NCBI GenBank assembly: GCA_932526585.2
Contig: OW052242.1
Location: 8,484,001-8,548,000 of the forward strand
Direction: 5' to 3'
Origin: Philonthus cognatus
Taxonomy: Eukaryota; Arthropoda; Insecta; Coleoptera; Staphylinidae
Length of the DNA stretch: 64,000 nt
Below, in pieces: positions 63,691 through 64,000 of this stretch (position 1 is its first letter; each line of letters starts with the position of its first letter). The notes under the pieces are model-generated. The model was not told the origin of the DNA, searched no databases, and saw nothing but the letters and a program-made list of their open reading frames with translations. Both the position numbers and the translations under genes were made by a program.

Positions 63691-64000
63691 GTATAAGTTG
63701 CATGGAATATCATTATTTTTATAAAATCACATTACGTTTTATTAATTATTTTAACTTAGAGAAACGTAAAGTGTTAAGGGTGAACATTCATAAATTTAGA
63801 ATTTTTCCCTCTACAAAAAAGTTTTGTTTCTAAAATAAATAGGGAAGCCAATATTTGGACACTTTAAAATTAACATGCGATTTTCTATGTTGCGTCCGCC
63901 AAGTCAACACCCGGTATAAGGAAAAATGTCTAAGATGACTTTTATCAGAAATAATGAATATTAGGAGTACTCTATTATTTGAATCGTCAATCACAAGACG

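Larger units (their letters stand above)
59638..63914. mobile_element. TA-flanked element with about 225-bp inverted repeats, 4277 bp, heavily nested
   Basis: CCGGGTGTTGACTTGGCGGA at the left and its exact inverse at the right, with TA on both sides. The arms 59638-59865 and about 63695-63914 share AACATAGGAAATC-type sequence and TTATTTTAGAAACAAAA. Inside lie the spliced-gene transposon and four hairpins, both later additions. No transposase for these outer ends is recognised, so it is probably non-autonomous. Confidence 0.75.

Overview
This is a repeat-saturated, AT-rich window from an arthropod nuclear genome, most likely an insect and possibly a beetle. The species cannot be fixed from the sequence. 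No host protein-coding gene is recognisable. Nearly every supported coding region belongs to a transposable element: Penelope-like elements (PLEs) with GIY-YIG endonuclease ends, Tc1/mariner transposases of the DD34E and DD41D types, non-LTR retrotransposons, a tRNA-derived SINE, and one intact spliced gene (60330-62279) that sits inside a cut-and-paste transposon. TTA-tailed LINEs, TA-flanked mariner relatives and TAGGTTAGG-type repeats all suit an insect.

Layout. 1-2980: three palindromic insertions, two of them carrying hammerhead ribozymes. 2980-4948: first cluster of a nested-palindrome ('hairpin') family. 5073-6640: one PLE inserted in another. 7337-9080: PLE palindrome, holding a second PLE palindrome, holding a Tc1 element. 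9869-11196: 5'-truncated RNase H-bearing LINE inserted into a ribozyme remnant. 12153-15640: several-kb nested palindrome cluster with a PLE inside. 17058-21835: RTE-like LINE split by a second LINE whose TA microsatellite took in three DNA transposons. 22097-28010: hairpin copies and a large LINE reverse transcriptase. 29156-35574: two PLE insertions, a LINE fragment and a DD41D element with composite-looking ends. 36430-40160: tandemly duplicated hairpins and a broken Tc1 element. 41253-46980: SINE, perfect palindromes and satellite-like repeats. 47121-52369: PLE insertions and hairpins. 52527-57500: a TGTC-bearing element, a broken LINE and PLEs. 58190-63914: a long-TIR element containing four hairpins and the spliced-gene transposon.

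Three themes tie the window together. First, Penelope-type insertions are usually head-to-head pairs of a pseudo-LTR. Each pseudo-LTR carries a hammerhead ribozyme motif with a loopless self-complementary stem III, and most have replaced the core C3-G8 pair with U3-A8. Second, 24 complete hairpins built on the same roughly 26-bp arm occur in inverted pairs, show three interchangeable GC-rich tip types, and are repeatedly bordered by direct duplications of 150-540 bp. Third, the 2.6-kb element at 60012-62635 has 32-bp terminal inverted repeats, a 4-bp AATT duplication, subterminal repeats, a three-exon 608-residue protein and two unoccupied related sites nearby. This marks a protein family that I know only as a domain of unknown function (DUF7869-like, from memory) as a probable transposase.
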